A DNA stretch of 64,000 nucleotides. Source: Salisapilia sapeloensis (taxonomy: Eukaryota; Oomycota; Peronosporomycetes; Peronosporales; Salisapiliaceae). The notes beneath the pieces are model-generated. The model was not told the DNA's origin and did not search any database. It saw nothing but the letters and a program-made list of their open reading frames with translations. Position numbers and translations under genes: made by a program. Numbering within the stretch: the stretch's first letter is position 1; each line of letters opens with the position of its first letter. The stretch lies in the NCBI GenBank assembly GCA_023334545.1, contig JAADVB010000057.1, positions 20,910-84,909 of the forward strand. The letters are read 5' to 3'. This document shows, piece after piece, positions 30,024 to 43,659 of the stretch.

Positions 30024-31864
30024 ATGAGTGCACAAAGACAATGCAGCGTTATGGAGGTCATTGACACGCTAGAGCATGGCCTGAGTATGTGTACAATTAG
30101 GAATACGCAGCAAACAACAATGTACTCACCAACGTACTATGCCCAGCAAACATACAGCGACGACAAGAAGAGTATGCGATTAATATAGAACAGCTTAACA
30201 TGCAAATGGAAAGTTCCAACGCAGAGATCACCTCTGTCAAGGTTGGAGATGGATTTGGGAGTACCGCATGAAACCAACACATCATCATCTATACATTGTA
30301 GAACGAGATCAAAGAGAAAGCAATGCGTCTAGCTCGCTACAAGAGAGAGATTCAAAACACCGACACAGCGTTGGAAGAATATGAAAAGCAATATGCTACG
30401 GATCAAGCTATTCATACCGACCATCGTGCACGAGCAGACGGCCAAGCTTCCAGAGTTCTGCAACTTACAGAGTCCTATCATGAGCTTCATTACAAAATTC
30501 AGTGTCTTACTAAGGCAGTTCATGAGTCGAAAGAGCATCGAGATCGATTATGTCAGAATGAAAGGTTCTTAACTGAAACATTGGACAAGATGACGGCAGA
30601 ATTGGACCAAGCGAGCATCGGAATCAATGAATGCCACTTGCGGCTTTCAACTACCTCTTCTCACATTCGGGCGCTTAAAGAATCACTTCAAGAGATTGAG
30701 CGAAAACGGGAAGCGCTGCACCACGAAAGAATCGGCCTTGAAGCTGAGATGCAGGAGCAGGAGCAGAATCTAACTGACGCGAAAGAGTATCTGAAGCGTA
30801 ATGGAAAGGAGCGACAGGACAGTCTAAACGTGCTTTACCACGAACTCTATGCTTTAAAGCTTGCTGCCAGTACTACTTTCATCGTCTTTAGTATGTAAAC
30901 ACTTTCTCACATCTTCTATCGTGGTCTAGTCTCGAGGAAACGCTTGGCAGAAGAACTTCATGTCAAGTTCCGCATGAAGATGCAAGTGCACGTTAACATC
31001 CTCCAGCATGCGTTAAATGATAAGAAGAGACGTACTTGTCCCGACAGATACAATGTAAAACGACCGAACTGATGTATGAGTAGACTTGGAAGCTAGAGGA
31101 ATGGAAGTTGAAGACATAACGAGCAGTACTCTCGACTTTAAAAATAGAGTGCAGTCACTCTTATCTAGCCAGGCTTTCACTCTCTCGGCTGCAACTGCGG
31201 CTAAAGAGTGCTTTGAATCCATCCAAAAGTCTATCGCTGATCTAGACTTGGAAGACAGTCATAATCCTTTGGAACAACGAGATGTCTTGGAAGCGTCTAC
31301 TTCTTATCAGAATGCACAGCGCGACTTACAAGTCCAACAGGTATTCACTTTGTCTACGATCGACCGCTACCAATTCCTTACATTTGTCTTACAGACGGAC
31401 TGTGATTCACTTCGCGCTAGAGTAGATGAGGTAGAGCATGAATTATTTAGAGCACATAAGCCTATGCTGACGCGGAAACCTCCTAGTTGGACAATGAACT
31501 GCATTCGCTGCAAGAAGAGCGTATGAAAGCAACGAAAGAGCAAGTGAGGACGAACAGTGCTGTCAGTAACTTACAGAAGAGCGCAGAGGAGCTTCTGAGG
31601 AAGAAAAGTGAGCGTAAAAAGCAAGTTGCTTCTGCTCAAGAAACCTACGAAAGACTCGAAGCCCAACACACGTCTCTCTCTAGAGCTTACGACAGCACAG
31701 AGGCTGCTTTGACAGCTCTAGATACTCAATGCCATCGTCATCATACCTCCATGGCGAGTCTGACGCAGCGTCTCGACGTAGCTTCGAATCAGTCGCAGCA
31801 CTTGACATCCATCCTCCAGGTACGCACCTCCTTCCTCCCTACAAGGCCATCTAAACAGCACTAG
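30024..31864 (+). CDS. Coiled-coil protein, at least seven exons, function unknown
   Basis: Exons 30024-30084, 30147-30241, 30302-30869, 30930-31031, 31084-31340, 31395-31430 and 31487-31819. All are bounded by GT-AG and keep one frame (484 codons). The product is nearly all helical, rich in Glu, Gln, Lys, Arg and Leu, with heptad-like runs (EIKEKAMRLARYKREIQ, EIERKREALHHERIGL). It begins MSAQRQCSVMEVIDTLEHGL. The 3' end is unsure: unspliced reading stops at 31864, and a last intron starting GTACGC at 31820 with a short final exon is equally likely. No signal peptide or catalytic motif. Such long coiled coils are often cytoskeletal, ciliary or centrosomal, but nothing here proves that. Convergent with CDC48. 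Confidence 0.65.
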
Positions 31865-31966
31865 ACATGGCAGGTCTAAGCCGATCCTACCACCCAGTCC
31901 TACCTATACAAGAGCAATCAACTAGCAGCTTAAAAGATCTTTCATTCGCTTCCTTCTCTCTACTGC

Positions 31967-34718
<2,752 letters not shown>

Positions 34719-35535
34719 ATGGGACCTCGGAAGGCTAGTAAAGGTCCAAATGGCAAGGTGAAGAGCGCCATGAAGCGTCCTGTGACGAAGAAAAAGTCCA
34801 AGCTGGTCATCACGTTTGACCCGGAGAAACGAAAGTATTTTGTACTTCCTATAGTAGGTATAAATGCACAAAAATTGATCCGATGCTCATATGTAGAGAG
34901 TACTTGACTGGTTTCTCGCGTCGAAAGCAAGAACGAAGACGTTTTGGTCTGGACATGGAAGCTTACAAGCAAAAGAAACGCCAATTGGAAGAACGCAAGC
35001 AGGTATATTGTCTAGTATTTCGAATGCACTTGCCAAAGCTAACCCTGTCCAGCGTCGACAAGAGGAGAAAGCGATGATCGATAGTCTCAATCTGCCAAAG
35101 GAAGAGTCCGAGTCTGAATCGGAGCAAGAGTCAGACACACAGGACGATAATAAGCAAGTGGTGCAGTTCAACGACGACTACACAAAGGACAAATTCGGCG
35201 ACGTTGTCACGGTCACCACATCTGTCGGAGGTCTAGCAAGTGATTCAGAATCAGAAATGTCAGAAGAGGAGGAACACTTGGAAGAACCTGCGCCGACGAA
35301 AGAACAGGAGCCGTCCATGACACTCTTCCAGCGAATCAGGTACCAACGACGTGGCCAAGCCTTGCCTTCCAAGCGCTCCAAGCTCAAAAGCGCACGTGCA
35401 AACCGCCAAGCAAGTGGCGGACATGCGTACACAAGCAAGAAGATTCGGGCTAACAAGCGAGAATACGGCGATGACGATACGTCCGCGAAAAAGGGCAAAA
35501 AGGGAAAGCAAAAGCCGAACGGCAAGCGCCGATAA
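34719..35535 (+). CDS. NOL12: NOL12/RRP17 nucleolar rRNA-processing protein (three exons)
   Basis: Exons 34719-34834, 34897-35002 and 35053-35535, phases consistent, 234 aa. Splicing restores the family signature FDPEKRKEYLTGF (33-45), followed by the basic SRRKQERRRFGLDMEAYKQ coiled-coil region of Nop25/RRP17. Exon 3 holds two acidic Ser/Glu/Asp clusters and a strongly basic tail (KKGKKGKQKPNGKRR) suitable for nucleolar localisation. The family acts in 5' end trimming of pre-60S rRNA. Introns are 62 and 50 bp. Confidence 0.88.
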
Positions 35536-35737
35536 GTACAGGGTGTTCGTACCTCTCTTGCATAATATACCTCTCCTTCGTCATGCACCTGTCACGTCCG
35601 ACTCGACCATGTCGTCGTTTTTCCCGACCACCATCTTCTCCTGTAAAAGCGTGCATAATAAAATGAAACAGTTACCAACCTGTGCTCGACTTGACGACAA
35701 TTCCACCTCGTAGCCAACGTACTTGTGCCTAGGAGCG

Positions 35738-38700
35738 ATGGGGAACGCCGCGCCTCGAGCCCAGCCTCCTCAGCACGTGGACAGTGCGTCCCAGTACCGG
35801 ACATACCTGCTCGACTACTCTCCACGTGGATTAAATATGATGTTTCTGTCGCTTATCGGGGATGGAAAATTCCTCAAGTCGATTCAGTGCAGGTGTGAAG
35901 AGGGACAGCTCGTTGTCAAGATATATCGCAAGTTCGACCCGCAGGAATCCTTGTCGGGAGCAGAGACGCCGTTGCGCAAACTCCAGTTCGCATTCACGCT
36001 CGAGAAACAGCCTAACGTCCTACCATACGCAGACTACGCTTTGTCTGCAAAACACCACGTTGCGTTCCTCGTTCGACAGTACTTTACACACAACTTGTAT
36101 GACCGAGTATGCTCTCGGCCGTTTTTAACGACAGTCGAGAAGAAGTGGATTGCGTATCAACTCTTACGAGCGTTGGATCAAATCCATTCGAAGCGAATTT
36201 ATCATGGAGACATCAAGATGGAAAACGTCATGGTCACGAGCTGGAATTGGCTGTTTATTACCGACTTTGCGCCCTTTAAACCGACCTATATCCCAGAAGA
36301 CGATCCGGCAGACTACAATTACTATTTTTGCGCCATCGACGCCACTCGGCGAGGTTGCAGCGTCGCGCCAGAGCGCTTCTACGGCCGGTCCTCTGCCAGA
36401 GCTGCCATCGCCGCAGCCAATAACCCCACAGGCTCCACGAAAGGAGCAGACGCGATGATGCTCTCTCGCATGGCTGACTCGGAAGTAAGTGTAGAGGAGG
36501 TGGAGAAGCAGTTTCTAGCGCTCGGCATGGCCAATCCGAACGGCGTGCCTCCGACGCAGTCTGCTTCCAGTAACAAGAAGCCTGGAGATACGCATTTGAA
36601 TCCAGCCATGGACATATTCTCGGCCGGATGTGTCATCGCAGAGGTGTTTAACGGCGGCAAGCCTCTCTTCGACCTTCCGTCGCTCCTCAAGTACCGCACG
36701 GGAGACACTGATTCATTGAATTTTAACCTTCAGAAGATTGCTACTGGCGAAATGAAAGAGCTGCTGCTGCACATGCTCCAGTTGAATCCCAATGGACGCA
36801 TGTCTGCTTCAGAGTACTTGCAAAAGTACACTGGGAGCGAGCCAGACGCACTCTTCCCGTCCTACTTTGACTCCTTCCTCTTCCGATTCCTCATGCTCGT
36901 CCTGAGTCCTGGTGGAAAAGTACCGGATGCACGTGTGCGACTCATTTGCAAGTACTATGGTCGGATCGTAAAGGAAGTCGCGGGTGTAGAGGATAAAGAA
37001 GGTGTCGAGTTCTTCAAGCAGCGACTCAAGGAAGGGTACGGATCCGACCGACAGCTCAACCAGGAGCTCAACGCTGGCGAAGGAGACGACGTGCATGTCG
37101 CCCAGCGGGTTCTGGATGAAGTCCAGGACCATCCATCTCGACCGCAAAAGGACAAGAAACTTGCAGAGGAGAGTCCGTGGCCTCCGAACCACCCGATGGC
37201 GAAACTCCAGAAGCTTAAGGAGAAGGAGAGCGACATGAACGGAATCAGTGGAACGCTACAGAAGAAGAAGATTGAACAGCTTCACGATCAGTACAATAGC
37301 CTTACACAGCGGAAGAAGCAGTCGCTCATGCTCGACTACGATCGGGAGAACACGAGTTCGGAGTCTCCTGCACCTCCCCAGGCTCGAAAGGAAGAGAAAC
37401 GAACGAAGAAGCCGAGACACGAACCATCGAACGTGAATGCTTCTCGGAAAGACCGTCTACGAGCGTGGGATGAAGACCGGAATGGCATTGTCATCATTCT
37501 GTCGTTGCTCTGCTCTACGCTGCGTCACGTCCAAGTGCCGGAGATGAAACTCACAGCCTTGTACCTTGTCCAGTCTCTAGCGCAATTCACAAGCGACGAA
37601 GTCCGTCTCCAGCGCCTCGTTCCGTTCCTCGTGGAAATCTTGGACGACCCGAGCGCTCGAGTCCGATCGTTGTCCATTCGCACTCTCACGTTCGTCCTCT
37701 CGCTCATCGAAAGCTTTCCTCTCGCAGATGCGTCTGTCTTCCCCAAGTACATTCTACCCGCCCTCACGCCGTTTCCTTATGACCCGGATGAAATGGTCCG
37801 CATTACCTTTGCTGAAAGTATCGCTAAGATCGCCTCCACTAGCCGTCGATTCTTGGAGATTGCCCATGCGATGAAACAAAAGTATCTCGGTTCTTCCACG
37901 ACCATGACGAATGCCTCGACTCGATCTGGTGATCTTCCGCTCATGCTGACTATCGGATCGAACAACTTTGATGACGAGTTGAGTCTCTTGCATCAAAAAC
38001 TGGCGCGTTTCGTCATCCAGTTGTCTTCTCCTGACCAAAAGACCAGCTCTGCGTTAGTCAAAAGAGCTCTTTTGCTCGACATCACGCGCCTCTGCACGTT
38101 CTTCGGTCGAGAACGGACGCTGGATGTCGTCTTGCCGCAGCTCATTACGTTCCTAAATGACGCCGACTGGGAGCTACGGGGAGCCTTCTTTGACTACATC
38201 ACTGGCGTGTGCTCCTTTGTTGGCAGGAACACCGTCGAGCTATATGTCTTGCCCTGCATCGAGCAGGCGCTCTTCGACGCACAGGAGATTGTCGTGACAA
38301 AAGCCGTCGAGTGTCTCGCTGGACTCTGTCATCTAGGTCTCTTTGACCGAAGGGTACCGGCACTGACGGAGAAGGCGCGCATGGCTGCTCCCCTCCTGCT
38401 CCATCCGAGCTGGTGGGTCCGAGATGCTGTCATCAGACTGCTCGCAGACATTGCAGGTCGGCTCGGGAGAGTGGATGCCAACGTCTTCCTCGTGCCTGCA
38501 CTGCGTCCGTACATGCTGCATCAGATGGTCTTCCTCCTGGACGAAGACGAGGAGCAGGTTCGCATGCGGCTGAGCATGTGCTGTCGGCCATACTTGACCA
38601 GAGCGACCTTTGACAAGGCTCTGCAGCAAGGCGCCACCTCCACCATCGATGACCTGGAGCATGACAACCTGGACAATGTGGACGACGGGTCTCGTCGCAG

Positions 38701-41404
38701 TGACGGCACATCCTCTTCTGTTGCTAACGACAAGAAGATGTTTGGACACAGCAAAGCTCCGTCTTCCACTACGGTGCATGAACCTCCTGGCGGTCGAGAC
38801 GCAGAGAGCAGGAAGCATCAGGTGGCGGCGCTAAAACTCCTGTCGCAGTACGTTGACATGGCATCCGTCCACATGCAGACCAAGATGGAGCTAGCACAGG
38901 CCGAACGCTCTCAATCCCGTCGCACGGTGGACAAGAGCGCGACGGCGTCAGCCATCTCGGTTACGTCGCCTCGGGCAGGAAGTGGGCACAACTTGCTGTC
39001 TCGAAAAGTCACTCGCTCCCACCTGCATGTCCTGTACGTCCCCGACATGCGTTACGCGCTGTCTGTCGCGATGCCTCTAAAGAGCGTCAACCTCCAAGCA
39101 CCAACCGCCAGTGCCAGTAGTTCTAGTAGCAGCACTGTTCCTTCCAACGCTCTCGTGACTCGATCTGCCACTGCACACGGTCGGATGCAGCGGACATCCA
39201 GCGCTACTACGCTAGCAACAGTGCACTCTCAGAAGGAGATGACTGGTTCCTCCAACTCGACGACACTGGTGGAGCACCTGTCTCTTCCGCAGATCATCAA
39301 GGCGTATGGTCTCGTCGGACCCAACCTTCCTTTCTCGAGCACGATGCCATCCAAAAGCCAAGGCACGACGTCCGTTAGCTTCACGGGTACATCTGGCAAT
39401 GCAGAAGAAAGTGCTCACGACAACATGCACTTTGCACCTGCGAGTGGCGGCGTCATGGTCAGTATGCTTAACATGAACATTCGAGACGGATACGACGGAG
39501 ACATGCTGTCGCCATCGTCCTCCACGTCCTCTTCATCACGCAACCCTCGCCAGGCGAAGCGCGCGAACACTTCGTCCGAGCACTACTTCTCCTTTAAAGA
39601 GTTTGCGACTGATCCTGCTCTCCAGAACCCTCGAAAGCTCCTCGCGAGACTCACGGCACTTGGTATCCCTCCCTTGCCTCCTGACCTCGGGAGTCTGCGT
39701 CTACCGGACGGCAACGTCTTCTCCATCTACAGCCATCCGAGCAATCCTCACAACACCTTTGCTTCCCACAATCCGACAGGTCTCCAGGCCGATCGAGGAG
39801 GCCACTCGACGCCCACGGCTTCTCCGATTGCTGGCGGTCTCTTCTACGGAGGCCTCTACAGCAGCTTTGGAGGCGTCGTGCCATCTCCGAGCTCTACGTC
39901 ATCACAGAACGGAGAAGGGTTTACACAAGCCGCGACTTCGGGTGGAAACATGTCGTATTGGTCACGCAGTTGGCGACCTCGGAAGAACATCCTCGTGGCC
40001 GAACTGAGCGAGCATGAAGGTGCGGTCAACCGAGTAGATGCTTCCCAGGACTATAGCTTCCTCGCATCTGCGTCCAGTGACGGCACAGTCAAGCTGTGGT
40101 CTGTAAAGAGTTTGCAGCATAGTGTCAACCAAGGGTCTCGATGCACGTACGACGGCCAAGGAGGTGTGCTGACAGACATGAAAGTCCTGGATAACAGTCA
40201 CTCAGTGGCAGTCGCATCCTCCAATGGCTCCATCCACGTCTTCCGAGTCGATAAGGTGAATGCCGTCGGAGGAAACTTCCACGCGACTGGACTTAAGGAA
40301 CTACGCTCTGAGGCGAGTGCTGTCATGGCGCTTGATTACCTGAACAATGTCAGTGAAAGCCTCCTCATCTACGCCACCCGCTCTGGCGAACTACGTGCGT
40401 GGGACCTTCGTATGCGTCGACAAGCATGGTGTCTACACGTCTCACAGGAACTAGGCTACGTAACATCTATGACGCATTCCCTGGACGTCAGTTGGCTGGC
40501 TGCTGGTACCTCGAGAGGTTTCATTCTGCTTTGGGACTTAAGGTTCCTCGTGCTCATCAGGATCTGGAGACACTCGTCCCATCGATGTATCCACAGCATC
40601 CAGCCATGTCTCGGACTGCCGAATACGAAGCAGCTGGAAGAAACGTCCGTCCCACTCGTGTACGTCGCTGCGGGAGACAGTGAGGTGGCAGTGTTCGACC
40701 TGAGCATTGGCGCTTGCAGAGCTGTCTTCCGTACGCTCCACGTCCAGGCGACGGAAGCAGAGGCGACGAGGTGTCCTACACTGAGCCACGTGCCCATTCC
40801 GCATCGAACGAGGCATGTCATGCGTAGCTACTTGGGCATCTATGGCATCGCCAGTGCTTTCGACGAAATCTCGACGACACCATTAGGAGACGAACCGACG
40901 GTGCGGACGATGCTATGCCCATCGTTGCACTTGAAAGGACTGGCGGATGCTTTGATCACTGGTGGAGAAGACAAGCAGCTGCGTTTCTGGGACATTCACA
41001 ATGGCAAGAAGTCGTACACGGTGTGTGGAGACGCTCGGTCTCACTATGACGTCCAGTCGGCTCCGCATGATTGGTGGCGTATCAATTCCCAGCAGCCAGC
41101 ATCGCTGGACAAGTCGGACCAAGCGAGTGCGGCGATAAGTAAGCCTGAGATGACCTGGAGCAAGCTGAGTCCGCCGATCGTGACGACGTGTCAAGACTCT
41201 TCGTATTATTCGTCTCAGGCAGGACCTGGGTCGGTCGTAAATGCTGGCGGTGGCGTCGAGAACGCCGTGACGATGGAGAAGCAAGGCCTTGTGGCTCCGT
41301 CTCCGGCTCATAACGATTGCATTCTGGATTTAGCACTAGTTGACCTGCATGGACCGATGCTCGTGTCAAGTGGACGTGATGGACTGATCAAGGTGTGGAA
41401 GTAA
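35738..41404 (+). CDS. VPS15: VPS15/PIK3R4 regulatory kinase of class III PI3-kinase
   Basis: A single exon encoding 1888 aa, longer than the animal and yeast proteins (about 1350-1450 aa) because of Ser-rich inserts around 960-1250. MGNAAPRAQ at ATG 35738 offers an N-myristoylation glycine, as in the family. The kinase domain (about 15-380) has HGDIKMEN in place of HRDxKxxN and DFAPFKP in place of DFG; both are usual for VPS15. HEAT-like repeats follow (about 580-950: TALYLVQSLAQF, RVRSLSIRTLTFVLSL), and a C-terminal WD40 propeller (about 1415-1888: EGAVNRVDASQDYSFLASAS ... GRDGLIKVWK). It scaffolds VPS34 and Beclin/ATG6 for endosomal sorting and autophagy; ATG4 elsewhere in the window acts in the same process. 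Confidence 0.95.
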   Translation: MGNAAPRAQPPQHVDSASQYRTYLLDYSPRGLNMMFLSLIGDGKFLKSIQCRCEEGQLVVKIYRKFDPQESLSGAETPLRKLQFAFTLEKQPNVLPYADYALSAKHHVAFLVRQYFTHNLYDRVCSRPFLTTVEKKWIAYQLLRALDQIHSKRIYHGDIKMENVMVTSWNWLFITDFAPFKPTYIPEDDPADYNYYFCAIDATRRGCSVAPERFYGRSSARAAIAAANNPTGSTKGADAMMLSRMADSEVSVEEVEKQFLALGMANPNGVPPTQSASSNKKPGDTHLNPAMDIFSAGCVIAEVFNGGKPLFDLPSLLKYRTGDTDSLNFNLQKIATGEMKELLLHMLQLNPNGRMSASEYLQKYTGSEPDALFPSYFDSFLFRFLMLVLSPGGKVPDARVRLICKYYGRIVKEVAGVEDKEGVEFFKQRLKEGYGSDRQLNQELNAGEGDDVHVAQRVLDEVQDHPSRPQKDKKLAEESPWPPNHPMAKLQKLKEKESDMNGISGTLQKKKIEQLHDQYNSLTQRKKQSLMLDYDRENTSSESPAPPQARKEEKRTKKPRHEPSNVNASRKDRLRAWDEDRNGIVIILSLLCSTLRHVQVPEMKLTALYLVQSLAQFTSDEVRLQRLVPFLVEILDDPSARVRSLSIRTLTFVLSLIESFPLADASVFPKYILPALTPFPYDPDEMVRITFAESIAKIASTSRRFLEIAHAMKQKYLGSSTTMTNASTRSGDLPLMLTIGSNNFDDELSLLHQKLARFVIQLSSPDQKTSSALVKRALLLDITRLCTFFGRERTLDVVLPQLITFLNDADWELRGAFFDYITGVCSFVGRNTVELYVLPCIEQALFDAQEIVVTKAVECLAGLCHLGLFDRRVPALTEKARMAAPLLLHPSWWVRDAVIRLLADIAGRLGRVDANVFLVPALRPYMLHQMVFLLDEDEEQVRMRLSMCCRPYLTRATFDKALQQGATSTIDDLEHDNLDNVDDGSRRSDGTSSSVANDKKMFGHSKAPSSTTVHEPPGGRDAESRKHQVAALKLLSQYVDMASVHMQTKMELAQAERSQSRRTVDKSATASAISVTSPRAGSGHNLLSRKVTRSHLHVLYVPDMRYALSVAMPLKSVNLQAPTASASSSSSSTVPSNALVTRSATAHGRMQRTSSATTLATVHSQKEMTGSSNSTTLVEHLSLPQIIKAYGLVGPNLPFSSTMPSKSQGTTSVSFTGTSGNAEESAHDNMHFAPASGGVMVSMLNMNIRDGYDGDMLSPSSSTSSSSRNPRQAKRANTSSEHYFSFKEFATDPALQNPRKLLARLTALGIPPLPPDLGSLRLPDGNVFSIYSHPSNPHNTFASHNPTGLQADRGGHSTPTASPIAGGLFYGGLYSSFGGVVPSPSSTSSQNGEGFTQAATSGGNMSYWSRSWRPRKNILVAELSEHEGAVNRVDASQDYSFLASASSDGTVKLWSVKSLQHSVNQGSRCTYDGQGGVLTDMKVLDNSHSVAVASSNGSIHVFRVDKVNAVGGNFHATGLKELRSEASAVMALDYLNNVSESLLIYATRSGELRAWDLRMRRQAWCLHVSQELGYVTSMTHSLDVSWLAAGTSRGFILLWDLRFLVLIRIWRHSSHRCIHSIQPCLGLPNTKQLEETSVPLVYVAAGDSEVAVFDLSIGACRAVFRTLHVQATEAEATRCPTLSHVPIPHRTRHVMRSYLGIYGIASAFDEISTTPLGDEPTVRTMLCPSLHLKGLADALITGGEDKQLRFWDIHNGKKSYTVCGDARSHYDVQSAPHDWWRINSQQPASLDKSDQASAAISKPEMTWSKLSPPIVTTCQDSSYYSSQAGPGSVVNAGGGVENAVTMEKQGLVAPSPAHNDCILDLALVDLHGPMLVSSGRDGLIKVWK

Positions 41405-41529
41405 GACGATAAAAGAGAAATGCACTTTGAAATTCTTTACTTAGACTCTGGCCGACAGATGGTTATCGTGGCAATGAGTAGAGATTCATTTACACCACAG
41501 ACAAGAAAAGAGGGACCGTCGGAACGAGC

Positions 41530-41833
41530 ATGGCAACCCAACTTCGGTCCAAGGAGGAGATCATGGCGATCCGCGCCGCTGAGCAAGAGTACATGGAGCG
41601 CACGCTCGTCGCGGAGGAGACCGTGAAGATGGTGCGCGAAGAGCTCGCCAACTGCTACATCGAGCACGGTGTCAACCATAAGATCAAATGCAAGCCTCTT
41701 CGGGAGCAGTACGCGAAACTCATTCAGGACCCCACAAACGGCGCTGGCCCACCCGTACGTATCTAGTACACGCAACAGGCTCTTATGCTCCACTTATACT
41801 TGCATGTGTATTTAGAAACGACCTGCGATTTAA
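41530..41833 (+). CDS. NDUFB10: NDUFB10-like complex I subunit (two exons)
   Basis: Join 41530-41754 and 41816-41833, giving 80 aa. The core VREELANCYIEHGVNHKIKC plus PLREQY matches the NDUFB10/PDSW motif (REKLRWCYRxxGVNHxxKC) with its conserved cysteines. This is an accessory subunit of the membrane arm of NADH:ubiquinone oxidoreductase. The second exon encodes only five residues (KRPAI) after a 61-bp intron. The protein is shorter than plant NDUFB10 (about 106 aa), lacking most of the N-terminal part. Lies 125 bp after VPS15 on the same strand. Confidence 0.75.
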
Positions 41834-42027
41834 AGTTATCGAGCATCCGCTTGGAAGGCTGACCGTGGTCTTTGGATACCGAAAAGCTTTTACAGAAAGC
41901 ACATGCAGAAATAAAAAGGAGGATGTTTGAGAAGAAAGTAGATGAGTCCTCTGTCTCCATTCAATTGTACGCAGCAAAAGGATGCTAGTCGTAGCGCTTG
42001 CACGCGCACTGTCTACTGCATGTCTTC

Positions 42028-43647
42028 CTATTCGGTGCTTAGGCGGCGACGTTTCGATCTTGCTTCTTCAATAAGTGCAAGAGCTTCCTTTAATCCCCTT
42101 GTGTGACGGTCGGCTTGGGATGCGTTCCTTCTAGCACCATGAGATGCTTCCTCCACTTCGCTGCCTTGACTTTGGCTTATAATAGCTGGTCCATCGATCT
42201 GTCCTGGAAGGCTTGGAGAAAGGAGAGAATGCGTTCGGTTCGAGGAAACATGATCGTTATCAACATCGACTGTGTGTAGAGCGTCCTGAGCAATTTCTGT
42301 TAAGCTTCGTGCCATTTCTGGCGGTGGGACAGTTTCCCTTTCATGGCGGTCTCGCTGTTCTAAAACCAATTGCCTCGTGTCGTACGCCGATGCGCGTGCA
42401 AGATAGTCGAAAGTGTCAAATCTAGCTTGCAGTTTCCCAAGCTCTTCGCGAAGTTTAGATGACTCGGAGGCGATCTCACTCGCCATGTTCCGGTATTCTT
42501 GTCTTACGTCGTCAACCTGCACAGCACAAAGTCACAGTCATCATCATCAGTAGCATACGGTCATAGCAAGTACTTGTGCTTGTAGCTCTCGAATGTCTTT
42601 TGAAAATCTAGTCATTCGAGCGGAAAATTGGCCCTTCATAGCTCTTTGTTCCTTTCGCAACCCGTCCTTTAGGTCACTTAGAGACTCATGCAGTGCTTGA
42701 AACTCATTTTTAAAGTCGACATTTCCACTAGAATTTGTTGTGGTTTCACAGGCTTCGGGCATTGAGGTCTGTAAAGACGAAGATGCTCCTTCTTTATCTA
42801 GGACTGGACATTCGACTGGGAGCTCTTGTGCTCGCGAGGTGTCCACATCATTAGTCGATGCTTCACTCGGTTGAGGTAGGTTGTCCTCGTAGGTAACCTC
42901 AGCATCATCTAATCTCGGTTGTGTGGCAGGAATAGAAACCGTTTGACTTGGCTGATGGAACCTTTGAGAGTAAAAGCTAGCTTTCTGTTCATCCCGTGAG
43001 GCATACTTAGCTCTGCCACCAATACGCTTTCCCTGACTTTGAAGCTGACTCTGGCTTCGCTAAAGAATAGATGTGGCAATCGGGATGGTGAATTAAGCAT
43101 GAAAACGATTAAGCGTGCAGACTCGTACCTGAAATGCATCCTCTTGACTGGACTGATAGACGTACTGCGACTGTGAAAGTTGAGAAACAGAAGACTGCGA
43201 TAAAGTGGTGTTGCAGCTAAAGTCTTGGGCTGCACAAATAGTATAGAGGTTTAAAGTCTCAAGATAAACGTAAATAGGCATCGACACATCCTTACAATCC
43301 ATCCACTGGCTTCCGGACCCAAATTCTTGTGGAGAAGGTCTTGTGTTGGTGCAATATCCCTCGGCGAACGGTCGGTTTCCACTAGACTGCAGCATGTGTT
43401 GACTTTCATATCCGACCAACGTTGGCGGTCGCTTGGTCACAATAGCTGCTGGAGTATGTTGGACATTTCTCCGCTGCAGGCCGCTGTATTGGATGCAAAA
43501 GTGATCAAAAGATGCAGAGAAGACAAGTCTGTATCGTGAGAAAGAGCGCCAAGACGATTTCTACTAGGATTCTGCCAATGCAACGTACGGACGGCGACGA
43601 TTGCGAAGTAGTTGAGATAGAGAGACAACTTCTCTCGGCACAGACAT
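42028..43647 (-). CDS. Ser/Gln-rich coiled-coil protein, five exons, function unknown
   Basis: Exons in transcript order: 43589-43647, 43296-43528, 43129-43229, 42574-43059 and 42028-42516. Introns are 57-69 bp with clear GT and CAG/TAG ends, and the frame is continuous for 455 aa. It begins MSVPREVVSLSQLLRNRRRP. The middle is rich in Ser and Gln (SQSSVSQLSQSQ). Residues about 240-345 contain a coiled coil (FQALHESLSDLKDGLRKEQ) that continues into exon 5 (EYRNMASEIASESSKLREEL). The C-terminus RSKRRRLSTE could be a nuclear signal. Many SQ pairs would fit a DNA-damage or meiotic kinase target, but this is only a guess. No family recognised. Confidence 0.65.
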
Positions 43648-43659
43648 GCTCGGTGTATG

